Made by a program: the position numbers and the translations under genes
Notes under the pieces: generated by a model
Seen by the model: the letters and a program-made list of their open reading frames with translations, nothing else
What the model was told of the DNA's origin: nothing
Database searches by the model: none
In this document: positions 38,685-47,111 of the stretch, piece by piece
How the letters are laid out: each line of letters opens with the position of its first letter
Position numbering within the stretch: the stretch's first letter is position 1
DNA from: Acanthopleuribacter pedis
GTDB taxonomy: Bacteria > Acidobacteriota > Holophagae > Acanthopleuribacterales > Acanthopleuribacteraceae
Assembly (NCBI RefSeq): GCF_017377855.1
Contig: NZ_JAFREP010000011.1
Span: 1 to 64,000, forward strand
Reading direction: 5' to 3'
DNA length: 64,000 nucleotides

Positions 38685-39197
38685 TTAAGCGAACAGCCCG
38701 ATGGGGGGCAAGTCGGCACCGGTTAATAAGCTTTCCGGCTCATCCAGACCATCCGGTACGTCGCGGTGACCGGTTTCGGTCTCCGCGGCGAGGTCGTCGT
38801 GATGGTCGGCCAGGAACCCTTGCCAACGACGAATTTGGTTGACGAAGGATTGGGTGTAGTCGGTGAGCGTCGGGTTCCCGGCGCCGGGTTGATAGGTACC
38901 TTCGAAGAGGATGCAGTGCCCGGCCGGCTCGATGCCGAGCCGGGAGTCGACCGGTTCGGTGAATAGGTTGGCGGTGAGCAAGGCTTCGTAGAGGGCGGTA
39001 GAGGCGGAAACCTCAAAAAAGCGGGTGCTCAGGCAAACCACGTTTTCGTCGGGTTGGTATTTGAAATAAACCAGGCCGTGGTCTTGGAGTGGGAGGGTGA
39101 GTCGGTCGGGTTCACCGATGCAGTCGGGTTGCTCCAGGTTAAAGCGCGCGCGGAGCGCCTCAAGTTCCGCGGAACAGGGGGCGTGGAGGGTCGTCAT
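38685..39197 (-). CDS. CesT-like type III secretion chaperone candidate 1
   Basis: The 170-aa product starts at ATG 39197 after AAGGAG with good spacing, the strongest start in this unit. It shows HGLVYFKYQPDENVVCLST, then a helix (ALYEALLTANLF), LGIEPAGHCILFEGTYQP and a helix (LTDYTQSFVNQIRRWQGFLA). The N(L/V)F...LGI-x(n)-G-x(2)-L order is the CesT-type chaperone layout. Its acidic C-terminal tail resembles that of the next gene, so the two may be duplicates that bind different parts of the large downstream protein. No experimental support. Confidence 0.55.
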   Translation of the reverse strand: MTTLHAPCSAELEALRARFNLEQPDCIGEPDRLTLPLQDHGLVYFKYQPDENVVCLSTRFFEVSASTALYEALLTANLFTEPVDSRLGIEPAGHCILFEGTYQPGAGNPTLTDYTQSFVNQIRRWQGFLADHHDDLAAETETGHRDVPDGLDEPESLLTGADLPPIGLFA

Positions 39198-39969
39198 AAT
39201 GGCTCCTTAAGAAGGGTGGCGGCCACGCGTCGGCAGACGTCCGCTAAGGGGCGAACCAAGCCGGCGGACACGGGTGATCGCCTCGGACACGCGGGGATGT
39301 TCTGGGAACCGCGTCCCGTCGTGGCTCGCGTGTCGGCAGGGGGTGTTGCTTTTCACCACGATCACCGGGGCCTTGGGTGTGCTCCGTGTCGGGATGATCG
39401 GCACGATGGATTAAGCGGTGCGAAGGGGTGTGTTGTCACTCGCATGTTTACCAGAAGGGGCAAGTCTGCCGGCTCATGGCAAAACATGGATCGGGGGGTG
39501 AGAAGGTCGTGATTGCAAGACCTGGTTTTAAAAAAATCGAAACACTTGGGTTTCGAACAGCGGCATGGATAAAAATGGAAAAAGCCGCGCTCACCATGGG
39601 ATTGACAACAAGCCAATGCCTATGTTGGTCGTCAATCTATGCGTCTAATTTGGAGAAAATATGGAGGTATGAAAAATAATCCAGGAAATAGGCGAAAGTG
39701 AATATGGGCTCATGTTGTAAATTTCATGAGACGGGATGTTTTTGATTCTAAAGAAGCGCCGTCAGTGAGCCTCACCATTGGGTGATCCTTTTCCAGGGCC
39801 TTGAACCTAAGAAGCGCGACCGGTCCTGCCCGCCGCGCCGATGAAGCGATTGAGGATTGCCTGGTGCGCGCGGACCTGGCCCTTTACGAGGGCAAAAGCG
39901 GGGGACGCAATCAAGTAGTGGTTGCGCCCTGAGCATGCCTCACAACCGGGTGGGCGGGAACAACGCGGG
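39198..39969. other. Gene-free region with two dispersed-motif copies; likely promoter of the chaperone-effector unit
   Basis: No credible gene in about 770 bp. Positions 39480-39770 are visibly AT-richer than the surroundings. Copies of the dispersed motif lie at 39748-39759 (CTAAAGAAGCGC) and 39804-39817 (AACCTAAGAAGCGC). The promoter for the leftward unit starting at 39197 must lie at the left side of this region. Confidence 0.45.
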
Positions 39970-40323
39970 CTAATTCGGAACCTTGTAATTCGGTGCGAAT
40001 TGCTCGTCGCGAATGTCGAAGTGAAATCCCGAAACCGTGTAGGTTTCGATACAGTCCCAGAAATCACGGGAGATTTGACCCGCGGCGCCGCTGCCGTCGG
40101 GTTCAAAGGCCTTGAGCGTTTCCGCCATCAGTTCGTGCGTTTCAAAAATACACACCGAACCCCAGCAATTCTTGACCGGGTCGTGGGTGGTGTAACACTT
40201 AATAAAACCTTTGCGGGTACTCAGGAACTGGGCCGTGGCGCGGTCGACCTTCATAAAATGCTCGTGGGTGATCCCTTCTTTTAACCAAAAATAATAAAAC
40301 TCCATCACGGGATGGTTGCTCAT
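39970..40323 (-). CDS. Dimeric alpha/beta-barrel-like small protein
   Basis: The start is ATG 40323 rather than 40329, because GGAGG then has a seven-base spacer. The 117-aa product reads MEFYYFWLKEGITHEHFMKV, FIKCYTTHDPVKNCWG and SVCIFETHELMAETLKAFE, a pattern of two beta-alpha-beta units as in ABM/EthD-like ferredoxin-fold proteins. No catalytic motif is identifiable. It appears monocistronic. Confidence 0.5.
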   Translation of the reverse strand: MSNHPVMEFYYFWLKEGITHEHFMKVDRATAQFLSTRKGFIKCYTTHDPVKNCWGSVCIFETHELMAETLKAFEPDGSGAAGQISRDFWDCIETYTVSGFHFDIRDEQFAPNYKVPN

Positions 40324-40409
40324 GAACATGCCTCCAAGTTGGCTGGTTTACCCGATTGTAAACCGTAAAACTTGGCGGAAGCATCATTTCGCTCATGCGC
40401 GAAAGGTGT

Positions 40410-40775
40410 TTAGGTTTTGCTGTTCTCCGCGGCTGTTTCCTTGTGTTTTAGCGCCTGGATCTTTTTGCCGAGATGACTGATTTCCTTGTTCAGAAAGAAG
40501 TCGAGCACGGTTCGAATGATCACGATCAGGCCCAGGTTGATCAGGTGTTCGCGGTCGGTGTGCAGCACGGTTTCCACAATATCCTGGCCCACCATAAATT
40601 CCAGCCCGATCAGGATGTAGGTGCCGAGCGTGTGGCGCACGTGGTCAATGGAGAACTTGCCCCACGCCACAAAGTTCAGGTACTGCCAAAGCGCCAAAAT
40701 ACTGCCCAAAAAGATAAACAGAATGCCGACAAACCCGATTGCCGTGGCGCCGATCTCCGCGATATGAAACATCAT
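40410..40775 (-). CDS. DUF1622 membrane protein
   Basis: The 121-aa product has three hydrophobic segments. The first is GFVGILFIFLGSILALWQYL, and the others include LIGLEFMVGQDIVETVL and LGLIVIIRTVLDFFL. The LEFMVxxDIxxTV and IVxIRTxL(D/S) motifs match the DUF1622 family of inner-membrane proteins, whose function is not known. The N-terminal Met is doubled (MMFH), so the start is ATG 40775 or the next codon. Confidence 0.75.
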   Translation of the reverse strand: MMFHIAEIGATAIGFVGILFIFLGSILALWQYLNFVAWGKFSIDHVRHTLGTYILIGLEFMVGQDIVETVLHTDREHLINLGLIVIIRTVLDFFLNKEISHLGKKIQALKHKETAAENSKT

Positions 40776-40816
40776 GATGGTACTCCCTTGGCCGTCTCAC
40801 GCGCATTATAACCAGG

Positions 40817-41260
40817 TTAGACGTCGCCGCCGGGTTTCTTCCTCAAGTGGTAGGTCAAGGCCAGGGTGATGCAGGTGCGCAAGGCCGTTACGGGGAGGGG
40901 CGCGTTGGCCGCGAAAACCAACGCGCGTTTGCCCTCGAAGCGCAGTCGGTCGGGGTAGCGTGCCCGGAAATCGGCGATGAGCGTGGTTTGGCAGTGGACG
41001 AACAGGGCGCAGCAGTTGGTTTGTCCTTTGAGCAAACCCAGGCGCAGGGTGGTGCCGCTGCCGCTTTGGGTGGTGCGGTAACTGGGTTGGCCCCATTTGA
41101 GGGTTTCTTGGAGCGGGCCGACCCCGTCGGTGGCGGCCGCCGTTGCGAAGATCAGGTCGCGCAAGCCGAGCAGATGGGGGCGTAGGTGGTCGGGAAAGCG
41201 GTCGAAAACGATTGCGACCTCGGGTGTTTGGAAGGGGATGGGATGGACGTTGGTGGTCAA
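40817..41260 (-). CDS. DUF1801 family protein (YdhG-like)
   Basis: The 147-aa product has LPHLLGLRDLIFATAA near residue 35, then a WGQPSYRT motif, a hydrophobic strand (TLRLGLLKGQTNCCALFVHC) and KRALVFAANAPLP, a layout typical of DUF1801/YdhG proteins. The biochemical role of the family is not established. It is on the same strand as the DUF1622 gene and 41 bp upstream of it, so they may form a small operon. Confidence 0.65.
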   Translation of the reverse strand: MTTNVHPIPFQTPEVAIVFDRFPDHLRPHLLGLRDLIFATAAATDGVGPLQETLKWGQPSYRTTQSGSGTTLRLGLLKGQTNCCALFVHCQTTLIADFRARYPDRLRFEGKRALVFAANAPLPVTALRTCITLALTYHLRKKPGGDV

Positions 41261-41409
41261 AAAAGTTTCCTTTTGGATCGGGGGTTTGGCGGGTGTCGCG
41301 AGGATGTGATGCCTGTTTCACTTTACCGAAAATCAAAACCAAGGAGCGGTTAAAACGTATATTGCCAAGGAATTCCTAAAATTGATACGAACTTGGAGAG
41401 GGTGTCCCC

Positions 41410-42693
41410 ATGGGAAAAATGCATTTTGTTGGGTTGTTGATTTTGTTTTATTTGAGTGCGGCGGGGATCTTGGCGCAAACCACGATCAAGGGTGAGGCGC
41501 GGCCGGTTGCCACGGTCACCGAACTAACCCTGGAATCGAAGGTGTTGGGTGCTGATAAGAAGGTGCACCTTTATCTTCCCGAGGCTTTTGCCGTCTCTTC
41601 GCCGGATCATACCTATCCCGTGGTGGTGGTGCTGGAGCACCAGTTCGCACCCATGATCGCGGGTACGGTGAACCATCTGGTCTTGACCGGGCGCATGCCG
41701 GAAACCCTGGTGGTGACCCTTGCCGGCGAGGACGATCCCTTTTATGCGCCCCGGGTTTACACCAACGGCAGTGATTATTGGCCCTCCAACTGGAAACAAA
41801 TGCCTTTTGATCAGCCGCAAGACCGGCTGCTCGATTTTTTCGAATCCGAATTGTTTCCTTACCTGAAGCAACATTACCGTGCCGCCGACTACCGTTTTTT
41901 GGTTGGCGCCTCGAGCCGTGCCGTGCTGGTGTTGGACAGTTTTTGCCGTCGCCCCGGTTTGTTTGATGTCCATGTCGCCGTGGCGGCCGGCGACATCCTC
42001 GGCATGGGCTACCGCGAGGGCGAAACCTTTATCGAACACCTCACCGAGCAGCTCCAAAAAATGCCGTCGCCACCCAAAAAACGCGGCGCCTTGTACGTTG
42101 CCTCGGCCTTGTCCGACGCGGACTATAGTCCGGCCATCGCCGAAAATATCAAAAAGCTGGCGCAGAAGATGGTGCCGCTCCAGCAAAAGAAACGCCCGCT
42201 CACGGCCAAACTGTTCGCCAACGACGACCACTACGCGATTCTGTTGCCGGCCTGGCTGGAGGTCCTGGAACAGGTGTATCCCCAAGCGCGTTTCAGCCAA
42301 GATTACGATAAGCTCGAGGCCGTGGAAGGCAATGCTCTCGCCAAGATTGACGCCTATTTCGCGGGGCTTTCGCAAGAATACGGCTTTCCCATCCTCGCGC
42401 CCGCCGATCAGTGGAACACCGGCCGTTCCTTGGCGGCGAACGGCCGTCGGCTGATGGGCCGCGAACGCTACGCCGAGGCCGCCGAGCTGTTCGCCCGCGC
42501 GGCGGCCTATCGCCCGCAATCGCCGTACCTGTGCGCCCAACAAGCCAAGGCCCTCGCCGGCGCGGGTCGCCGGGCCGAGGCGTTAAAAGCCCATCGCGAG
42601 GCCCTGGCCCGCGCCAAAAAGTACACTCCCGACCGGGTAGAAACCTACCAAAAACAACTGGCCGAAGCGGAAACCGCCGCCAAGACCAAATAG
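41410..42693 (+). CDS. Secreted esterase with C-terminal TPR-like repeats (paralogue)
   Basis: The 427-aa product starts at ATG 41410, preceded by GGAGAGGG. A signal peptide (HFVGLLILFYLSAAGILA) precedes a PF00756-like esterase domain with VVVVLEHQFAP, LVGASSRAVLVLDSF and a His in FANDDHYAIL. The nucleophile elbow reads GASSRA where its paralogue at 19116 has GHSAAG, so the His before Ser is replaced. A TPR-like C-terminus (RYAEAAELFARAA, KALAGAGRRAEALKAHREAL) is shared. It converges on the SnoaL gene with 13 bp between the stops. Confidence 0.7.
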   Translation: MGKMHFVGLLILFYLSAAGILAQTTIKGEARPVATVTELTLESKVLGADKKVHLYLPEAFAVSSPDHTYPVVVVLEHQFAPMIAGTVNHLVLTGRMPETLVVTLAGEDDPFYAPRVYTNGSDYWPSNWKQMPFDQPQDRLLDFFESELFPYLKQHYRAADYRFLVGASSRAVLVLDSFCRRPGLFDVHVAVAAGDILGMGYREGETFIEHLTEQLQKMPSPPKKRGALYVASALSDADYSPAIAENIKKLAQKMVPLQQKKRPLTAKLFANDDHYAILLPAWLEVLEQVYPQARFSQDYDKLEAVEGNALAKIDAYFAGLSQEYGFPILAPADQWNTGRSLAANGRRLMGRERYAEAAELFARAAAYRPQSPYLCAQQAKALAGAGRRAEALKAHREALARAKKYTPDRVETYQKQLAEAETAAKTK

Positions 42694-42706
42694 CCGGCTG
42701 GGTGCC

Positions 42707-43150
42707 CTACAAGGCGGTGAAGGTTTTACCTTCCTCGATCACCAAATTGAGGGTATCCGCCGGCAGTGCATCGACGCGTGTCAAATAACCGTACCAATCG
42801 ACGGTGTCCCATGCTTCAACCGCGCGACCTTCGTCATCAAAGCGAATGAACGCTTGCATCTGAAATTCGGCTTTTTTGCCGGTAGAGTTCAGTGTCGCGG
42901 TGAGGGCAAGCCGCATCGCACAGCGGTCGCCTTCCTCGATTTGGTCCACCACCTCGAGATGGATTTCGCGGAATCCTTGGCAAATCGCGTCAAAAAACGC
43001 GCGATACCCCTGCTTGGTAATTTTTTCGCCGCCGTGCCCGTGCAACACAAAGTCGTCGGCTAACACGGTTTCAATCGGCTCGGGGTTTCGCTGGTTCCAC
43101 AATTGATCGTACCAATAGGCCATGGTCTCGCAACAACGCACCTTTTTCAT
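42707..43150 (-). CDS. SnoaL-like (ester cyclase/NTF2-fold) protein
   Basis: The 147-aa product shows YWYDQLWNQRNPEPIETVLADDFVLHG, given as region residues 12-38, then GYRAFFDAICQGFREIHLEV, DRCAMRLALTATL and AFIRFDDEGRAVEAWDTVD, the order of strands and helices of SnoaL-type polyketide cyclases and related ester cyclases. These act in diverse pathways. No biosynthetic context is nearby, so a small-molecule role is open. Confidence 0.7.
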   Translation of the reverse strand: MKKVRCCETMAYWYDQLWNQRNPEPIETVLADDFVLHGHGGEKITKQGYRAFFDAICQGFREIHLEVVDQIEEGDRCAMRLALTATLNSTGKKAEFQMQAFIRFDDEGRAVEAWDTVDWYGYLTRVDALPADTLNLVIEEGKTFTAL

Positions 43151-43266
43151 GGGTTTCCTCCATCGTGCTTTTGGTTGTTCTTATCAAGGGCGGGATGGCT
43201 TGAGGTTCTGCTGCCCGCGTCTCGCGGTTTCCGCGAGAAACGAGCTGGAGACAACCCTTGTTTGCG

Positions 43267-43692
43267 TTACGAGGGTTCGGTATGGGTGGTGTTAATTTCC
43301 GAAACATAGTGCTCTGGAAAGCCGAGTTGTTCAGCAAGCGCGGCGAGTTGTGCGGCATAGGCCGCATTGGTACCGATGGTTGCTGCTTCGGGAGGGAGGT
43401 TGTAGCAAAGTGCGTTTATCGGCTGATCGTTTTCCAGGGATTGGGCAACAACTGCTTGCGGGAGATAATCACACACGCTCGGTTCGGCGTAAAGTTGTTG
43501 CGCTTCGGCGTCAGACAGCTTCATGAGCACCCCATAAGCAGTTGAAGCCTCGGCCGGGATCAGGGATGCCCGTTTGCCAATCACGATGCGGTAATGGGGC
43601 AACCGCGCTTTGCCGATAATGGTCGTTTTCAGGCCTTGTTGTTCCAAATACGCGACGTCCATAAATAAGCCGTAGAAAAAAACGGTTTTCAT
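43267..43692 (-). CDS. Gamma-glutamylcyclotransferase-like protein
   Basis: The start is ATG 43692 with GGAG eight bases upstream (the frame extends to 43725). The 141-aa product begins KTVFFYGLFMD, the (V/I)FxYGxLm signature of GGCT/AIG2 proteins, followed by YRIVIGKRASLIPA, STAYGVLMKLSDAEAQQLYAE and a YL. The C-terminus is variable. The catalytic Glu of GGCT enzymes is not obvious from the sequence alone. Confidence 0.55.
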   Translation of the reverse strand: MKTVFFYGLFMDVAYLEQQGLKTTIIGKARLPHYRIVIGKRASLIPAEASTAYGVLMKLSDAEAQQLYAEPSVCDYLPQAVVAQSLENDQPINALCYNLPPEAATIGTNAAYAAQLAALAEQLGFPEHYVSEINTTHTEPS

Positions 43693-44124
43693 CCTGCAAG
43701 CTCCATCTTTTTTTACCCAGTTCAAGCGATTGTGCGATGCAGTTATTTTAGCGCCTACTCGGCGTTTCGTCGGCAGATAAGCTTGAATGGGTTGTTCCTT
43801 GCTGAAGTGAATAAGTGGCCACCGGGTTGCTTCTGTTTATTCCCAAAAGGATTTACGGGGAGGCGGTTTGCGGTGCCGGGCTTGTATCAAGGTTTTCGTC
43901 GAACTGCCCTAATGTTCATAAACCAAAGGGTAGGTGTCGGTTTCGGCACGCGCTTTTTTCGTGCTGTTCTGGGCTAAGCTGTCTCGAGCAAAGCCATTGA
44001 AATTTTAGGTTGCTTGAGGTGGGGCGGTTCGCTTTACTAAAAATGAGGCGGAATCCAGCACCTTTCGTTACCGATGATTGATGGGGACGAAGGGGGTTTT
44101 TCGAACACGGTGAGGGGACGCGGT
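43693..44124. other. Gene-free stretch before the YCII-ECF pair
   Basis: About 430 bp between divergent genes with no credible frame, repeat or hairpin recognised. It should carry the promoter of the YCII-sigma operon, possibly recognised by the sigma factor itself. Confidence 0.35.
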
Positions 44125-44517
44125 ATGCTTTACTCGGTGCTTATTTACGATTCGGAACCCTTTTTGGCAGGTTTGCCCGCGGAAGAACATGAGCAGCGTT
44201 TGCAAGAGCACCTCGCCTTTCAAGATAACCTACGCGACAAGAACCAGTTAGGCGCGGTGGTCAAACTGGCGCCGACGGCCGCCGCGGTCACCGTGCGGCG
44301 TTCCATGCTGGAAGACGTGGTGGTGGACGGCCCTTTCGCTGAGACCAAGGAGCATTTGATCGGGTTTTATTTGGTGGAAGCGGCGAATTTGGAAGAAGCC
44401 GTGTCGGCCGCCCGGCAATTACCCATCGGCGGCGGCGCCCTTGAGATTCGCCCCGTGGCCTTTTTTGAAGGCGGCGATTTCCGACAGGGTGACGCGCTTG
44501 TTCTCCGAGGCGATTAA
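44125..44517 (+). CDS. YCII/DGPF-domain protein
   Basis: The start is ATG 44125, preceded by GAGGGG, giving 130 aa; an upstream frame to 44074 lacks family character. MLYSVLIYDSEPF opens the YCII-related domain. EEHEQRLQEHLAFQDNL, VVDGPFAETKEHLIGFYLVEA and GGGALEIRPV complete it, including the family's DGPF motif. YCII/DGPF genes are typically paired with ECF42-type sigma factors, as here. The role of the family is unclear; a metabolite-binding sensor is one proposal. Confidence 0.85.
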   Translation: MLYSVLIYDSEPFLAGLPAEEHEQRLQEHLAFQDNLRDKNQLGAVVKLAPTAAAVTVRRSMLEDVVVDGPFAETKEHLIGFYLVEAANLEEAVSAARQLPIGGGALEIRPVAFFEGGDFRQGDALVLRGD

Positions 44518-45709
44518 AGACGCGCGTCCGCGCGTCATGGCGGCCTTAACCGCGGTCTTGTGTGACCTGGACCTGGCCGAGGACTGTTTCCAAGACGCTT
44601 GCGTTCGCGCCTTGGAAACCTGGCCCGAATCCGGCCTACCGCAACGACCCGACGCCTGGTTGATCCGCGTCGCGCGGAACCGTGCGATTGATGTGTGGCG
44701 TTCGACTCGGCCGCGAGGCACCCTTGAAGATCGTCCATCGCCGCTCGAAGCCTCGCCGGAAGCGCTCCTTGACGCCCAACCTTTTGGGGACGATGTGTTG
44801 CGTTTGATGTTCCTCTGCTGCCATCCCAGCCTGCAACCCAAGGACCAAGTAGCCCTGGCCTTGCGGATCCTCACCGGGATGACCCTCGCCGAAATTGCCA
44901 AGGCCTTTTTGGTGGCGCCACGGGCAATGGAGCAACGCTTGACCCGTGCCAAGCGGCGCCTTCGCGAGGTGGTGTCTACGCTCGAAACCCCGGATCCACG
45001 GGAACGTCGGGATCGGGTTGCCGCGGTCATTGCCATGATTTACCTGTTGTTCAACGAGGGCTACGCCGGCAGCCATGGACCCGACCCGGTTCGGAGACCC
45101 TTGTGTCACGAGGCGATTCGCCTCGCTCGCCTGCTGTTGTCTTTGCTGCCCGACGACCCCGAGGTAATGGGTCTGCTTGCGCTTTGTCTGCTCCAGGACG
45201 CCCGTTCCGAAACACGCCTGGACTCAGATGGCCGCCTGGTTCTTCTGGCCGATCAAGATCGTGCGCGCTGGGATGAACGAAAAATTGCCGCCGGGACGGC
45301 GCTGCTTGAAAAGGCCCTGCAACAAAAGCAACCTGGGCCGATCCAAATCCAGGCGGCCATCGCCGCGGTCCACAATCAGGCGCGGTCGGCGGACGAAACC
45401 GATTGGGTTGAAATCACCCGGCTGTATGCATTGCTGGCGCGGCTGCAGGATTCCCCGCTGGTCCAGCTCAACCGAGCCGTTGCCGCGGCCGAGGCGTACG
45501 GCGTTGCGGCGGGTCTCGCCGTCGCGGAACCTTTGGCCCAAGCGCTCGACGGTTATTTTTATTTTCACGGAACCCTTGCCGGATTTTATGCGCGATTAGG
45601 CCGCGATACGGCGGCCCGTGCAGCCTTTGAACGCGCGCTGACCTTGGTGCCAACCGACGCGCACCGAGACCATCTTCACCACGAAATGAAAAAATTTCAT
45701 CTTTTTTGA
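44489..45709 (+). CDS. ECF42-type RNA polymerase sigma factor
   Basis: The start GTG 44489 gives MTRLFSEA..., the natural beginning of region 2, overlapping the YCII gene by 29 bp; a TTG at 44441 is also in frame. The 406-aa product has sigma regions 2 (VLCDLDLAEDCFQDA, PDAWLIRVARNRAIDVWR) and 4 (TGMTLAEIAKAFLVAPRAMEQRLTRAKRRLRE, given as a region). A C-terminal extension of about 200 residues is rich in alpha-helical, TPR-like repeats (the DUF6596-type tail) and is typical of ECF42. The extension is thought to control activity in place of an anti-sigma factor. Confidence 0.85.
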   Translation: MTRLFSEAIKDARPRVMAALTAVLCDLDLAEDCFQDACVRALETWPESGLPQRPDAWLIRVARNRAIDVWRSTRPRGTLEDRPSPLEASPEALLDAQPFGDDVLRLMFLCCHPSLQPKDQVALALRILTGMTLAEIAKAFLVAPRAMEQRLTRAKRRLREVVSTLETPDPRERRDRVAAVIAMIYLLFNEGYAGSHGPDPVRRPLCHEAIRLARLLLSLLPDDPEVMGLLALCLLQDARSETRLDSDGRLVLLADQDRARWDERKIAAGTALLEKALQQKQPGPIQIQAAIAAVHNQARSADETDWVEITRLYALLARLQDSPLVQLNRAVAAAEAYGVAAGLAVAEPLAQALDGYFYFHGTLAGFYARLGRDTAARAAFERALTLVPTDAHRDHLHHEMKKFHLF

Positions 45710-45792
45710 TCGCTTATGTCGGGGCGCCCTTGGCGGCGTCGTCCTTGGTTTGACGCATCATCCCGCGTTGACTTTGAACAAGGAGTTCCAAC

Positions 45793-46161
45793 ATGAGTGA
45801 CAACAAAACCCGGCACGGCATGCCGAGCTGGATCGAACATCAATCACCGCAACCGGCCGAGGCGCTTGCGTTTTACCAAACGGTTTTGGGCTGGGAGATC
45901 GCCACGATCACGATGCCGGACGGCGGCACCTATTCGTGTATTCAGGTGGACGGCCAAGCGATCGGCGGTTTCGCCGAGGGCGACGGTCGTTGGTTGCCCT
46001 ACCTGACCGTTGATGATGTTGACGGCCGTGCGCGGCAAGCGCTTGAAGCGGGGGCGACGCTGGAAAAAGCCCCTTTTACCGCACCGGGCGTGGGAAGAAT
46101 CTGTACCCTTCGCGATCCCCACGGCGCACGCATCGCTTTAATCACCTACGCCGATTCCTAA
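45793..46161 (+). CDS. VOC-family (glyoxalase-fold) protein
   Basis: The 122-aa product starts after AAGGAG. HGMPSWIEHQSP, LAFYQTVLGWEI, GGFAEGDGRWLPYLTVDDV and ICTLRDPHGARIALI match a single VOC betaalphabetabetabeta pair, of the type that binds small ligands. Metal ligands cannot be fixed with confidence. It follows the ECF gene by 83 bp and could be one of its regulated neighbours, though this is inference. Confidence 0.75.
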   Translation: MSDNKTRHGMPSWIEHQSPQPAEALAFYQTVLGWEIATITMPDGGTYSCIQVDGQAIGGFAEGDGRWLPYLTVDDVDGRARQALEAGATLEKAPFTAPGVGRICTLRDPHGARIALITYADS

Positions 46162-46176
46162 CCCCTTTTTCCCCTG

Positions 46177-46208
46177 GCGAAATCAGGGCCTTGCCCTGGT
46201 TTCGCTTT
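46177..46208 (+). terminator. Hairpin downstream of the VOC gene, possible terminator
   Basis: GCGAAATCAGGGC (46177-46189) pairs with GCCCTGGTTTCGC (46193-46205), one wobble pair in thirteen, followed by a short TTT. It lies 15 bp after the stop at 46161. Confidence 0.55.
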
Positions 46209-46288
46209 GGTGTGCGGTGAACCGGAAAACCAACCCAAACCCAACCCACCTGCTTGTTTAAAACGTGGGGATTCTCTAGGAGTGAACG

Positions 46289-46747
46289 ATGAACAGTTCG
46301 ATTTTTGATACGCCGTTGTTTTCGGTGTTCGCCTTGGTCTTAATCGCGGAAACCTTAAAAACGTTGGTGCTGGGGACGGCGACCGCCTGGACACGTGGTC
46401 AGTTAAAACAATTTATTAATCAGGAGGATGCGGCCTGGCTCGGTGGCGAAACCGTCGTCGTCGAACACCCCGATCCGGCCAGGTTGGGCCGAGCCCACCG
46501 CAATAATTTGGAAAACTTGGTTCCCTTTTTGGCGTTGGGCGGCATTTATCTTCTTTCCGGGGCGGCACCGCTGATGGGGATGTTTTATTTCGGCGGTTTC
46601 TTCTTGGCGCGTGCGGCCCATACCGCGGCCTACCTTACCCAACGACCGCTGCTTCGCCGCAACAGTTATGCCGCGGCGTGGTTGATCCTGATCGTGACCG
46701 GGATCCATGCCGGTACGCGTCTCATCGGGCAAGCGTTGTCCTTGTAA
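46289..46747 (+). CDS. MAPEG-family membrane protein
   Basis: The 152-aa product has four hydrophobic helices. After a first helix (VFALVLIAETLKTLVLG) comes a polar loop with RAHRNNLENLVPFLALGGIYL, the R-x-H-x-N-x-(L)-E-N motif of MAPEG proteins (glutathione transferase/PGES-like). It then has a third helix with ARAAHTAAY and a fourth. MAPEG enzymes act in membranes on lipophilic electrophiles with glutathione; the substrate here is unknown. Preceded by AGGAGTG just before ATG 46289. Confidence 0.8.
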   Translation: MNSSIFDTPLFSVFALVLIAETLKTLVLGTATAWTRGQLKQFINQEDAAWLGGETVVVEHPDPARLGRAHRNNLENLVPFLALGGIYLLSGAAPLMGMFYFGGFFLARAAHTAAYLTQRPLLRRNSYAAAWLILIVTGIHAGTRLIGQALSL

Positions 46748-47111
46748 AAATCGCGGCGGGGATTTCGAGGGCCGATCATGGGTTCCGTCCGCGGCGCTTG
46801 GAATCCTTGCTTTCGTTTGGATGGAATGATTAGGGGTCGGTCCTGTGCAAGAGTTTGGGTTTGAACGGTTTTTCAGTGCCGGGCCGTGGGCGGGTGGCGT
46901 TCTTTTTTAAAGGGCTTCTTAGGTTCTATGCCCGTGGCTCCTTTTGCGGGCCTATGGCGGCGGCGCTACGGGGTGGTACCCATGCAGATTTTTTACCGAA
47001 ATCCCTTTGTGGCGGGGTGGTTAGTCGTTATCTTTTTAGGTAACCCAAAGCGACACCCTATTGATCACCGTGATGCCTGGCAACACCTCATCCCTTTTTT
47101 GGAGCTGTTTC
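46748..47111. other. Gene-free stretch with one dispersed-motif copy
   Basis: A 364-bp gap without a credible gene. A partial copy of the dispersed motif (GGGCTTCTTAGGTTC) lies at 46912-46926. Confidence 0.4.

Noticed and set aside
32641..39197. Idea that a complete type III secretion system is present
   Set aside because: Only the chaperone-effector part is visible; no export apparatus, needle or secretin gene was found in the window.
39428..39679. 83-codon frame in the gap upstream of the chaperone candidates
   Set aside because: Cys/Lys-rich composition looks random, there is no start signal and it crosses the AT-rich promoter-like area.
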